A stretch of DNA of 6,068 nucleotides from an uncultured Clostridia bacterium (GTDB taxonomy: Bacteria > Bacillota > Clostridia > Oscillospirales > Oscillospiraceae), in NCBI GenBank assembly GCA_946187475.1, contig CAMHRJ010000141.1:1-6068 (forward strand). The letters are read 5' to 3'. Below are positions 5,932 through 6,068 of this stretch, in pieces. The notes below the pieces were generated by a model, which was given only the letters and a program-made list of their open reading frames with translations, was not told the origin of the DNA and did not search any database. Each line of letters opens with the position of its first letter. Positions within the stretch are counted from its first letter, which is position 1. The position numbers and the translations under genes were made by a program.

Positions 5932-6068
5932 ATGCATTTTGGTTTTTCTTATGTGGGACTGGTATTCCTGCTGATGCTGTTTGTGCCGAATCTGCTCTGG
6001 ACGAAGCACATGCCGAAGGACTACAAGCAATATGCTCAGAACGAGAACAAAGTTCTGCTTGTCCTGGA
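5932..6068 (+). CDS. Small membrane protein, 5' part only
   Basis: The open frame starts at an ATG 4 nt after the previous stop and runs off the right edge after 45 codons. GAGAGG at 5919-5924 is a reasonable ribosome binding site 7 nt upstream. The visible protein begins MHFGFSYVGLVFLLMLFVPNL, with one strong hydrophobic segment at about 5-23. A charged stretch rich in Lys, Asp, Tyr and Asn follows (TKHMPKDYKQYAQNENK, 24-40), then the start of another hydrophobic stretch. I associate this opening with uncharacterised polytopic membrane proteins of Firmicutes, from memory, and give no function. Its GC content (about 46%) is well below that of the genes to its left. Confidence 0.7.
   Translation, partial: MHFGFSYVGLVFLLMLFVPNLLWTKHMPKDYKQYAQNENKVLLVL

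Overview
The window is a dense run of genes, all on the + strand, reading outward from a promoter at the left edge. High GC, strong GGAGG-type ribosome binding sites, a TetR/ABC-2 exporter pair of a type common in gut Firmicutes, and many overlapping or abutting genes suggest a high-GC member of the Clostridia (Oscillospiraceae/Ruminococcaceae-like Bacillota). That assignment is inference from protein flavour and composition; no rRNA or other marker gene is present.

Layout: (1) bases 1-51 hold a TATAAT -10 box enclosed by GTTCGC/GCGAAC half-sites, a probable self-controlled operator. (2) 52-669 encodes a TetR-family repressor. (3) 663-1370 and 1371-2969 encode the ATPase and a 12-helix ABC-2-type permease of an exporter. 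The repressor overlaps the ATPase by 7 nt, and the permease start codon directly follows the ATPase stop. (4) 2991-3548 and 3545-4175 encode two different GNAT acetyltransferases joined by an ATGA overlap. The second is interrupted by one extra G in a G6 run (3997-4002), so its last 57 or so residues lie in another frame. (5) 4186-4866 encodes a flavodoxin-fold FMN reductase-like protein with a compact four-cysteine motif that may bind an Fe-S cluster. (6) 4896-5927 encodes a peptidase S66 (LD-carboxypeptidase/MccF-like) protein with Thr where the nucleophilic Ser is expected. (7) From 5932 a small membrane protein begins and runs off the right edge.

Gaps between genes are 29 nt or less and I see no terminator, so one long transcript is plausible. 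The repressor probably controls the exporter, while the downstream genes look like modification or detoxification functions (N-acetylation, flavin-dependent reduction, amide hydrolysis). An exporter, a GNAT and an MccF-like hydrolase together recall the layered self-immunity of microcin C systems, but no toxin peptide or biosynthetic gene is visible, so this is only a hypothesis. I see no RNA gene, CRISPR array, insertion sequence or attachment site, and no gene-free stretch longer than 300 bases.
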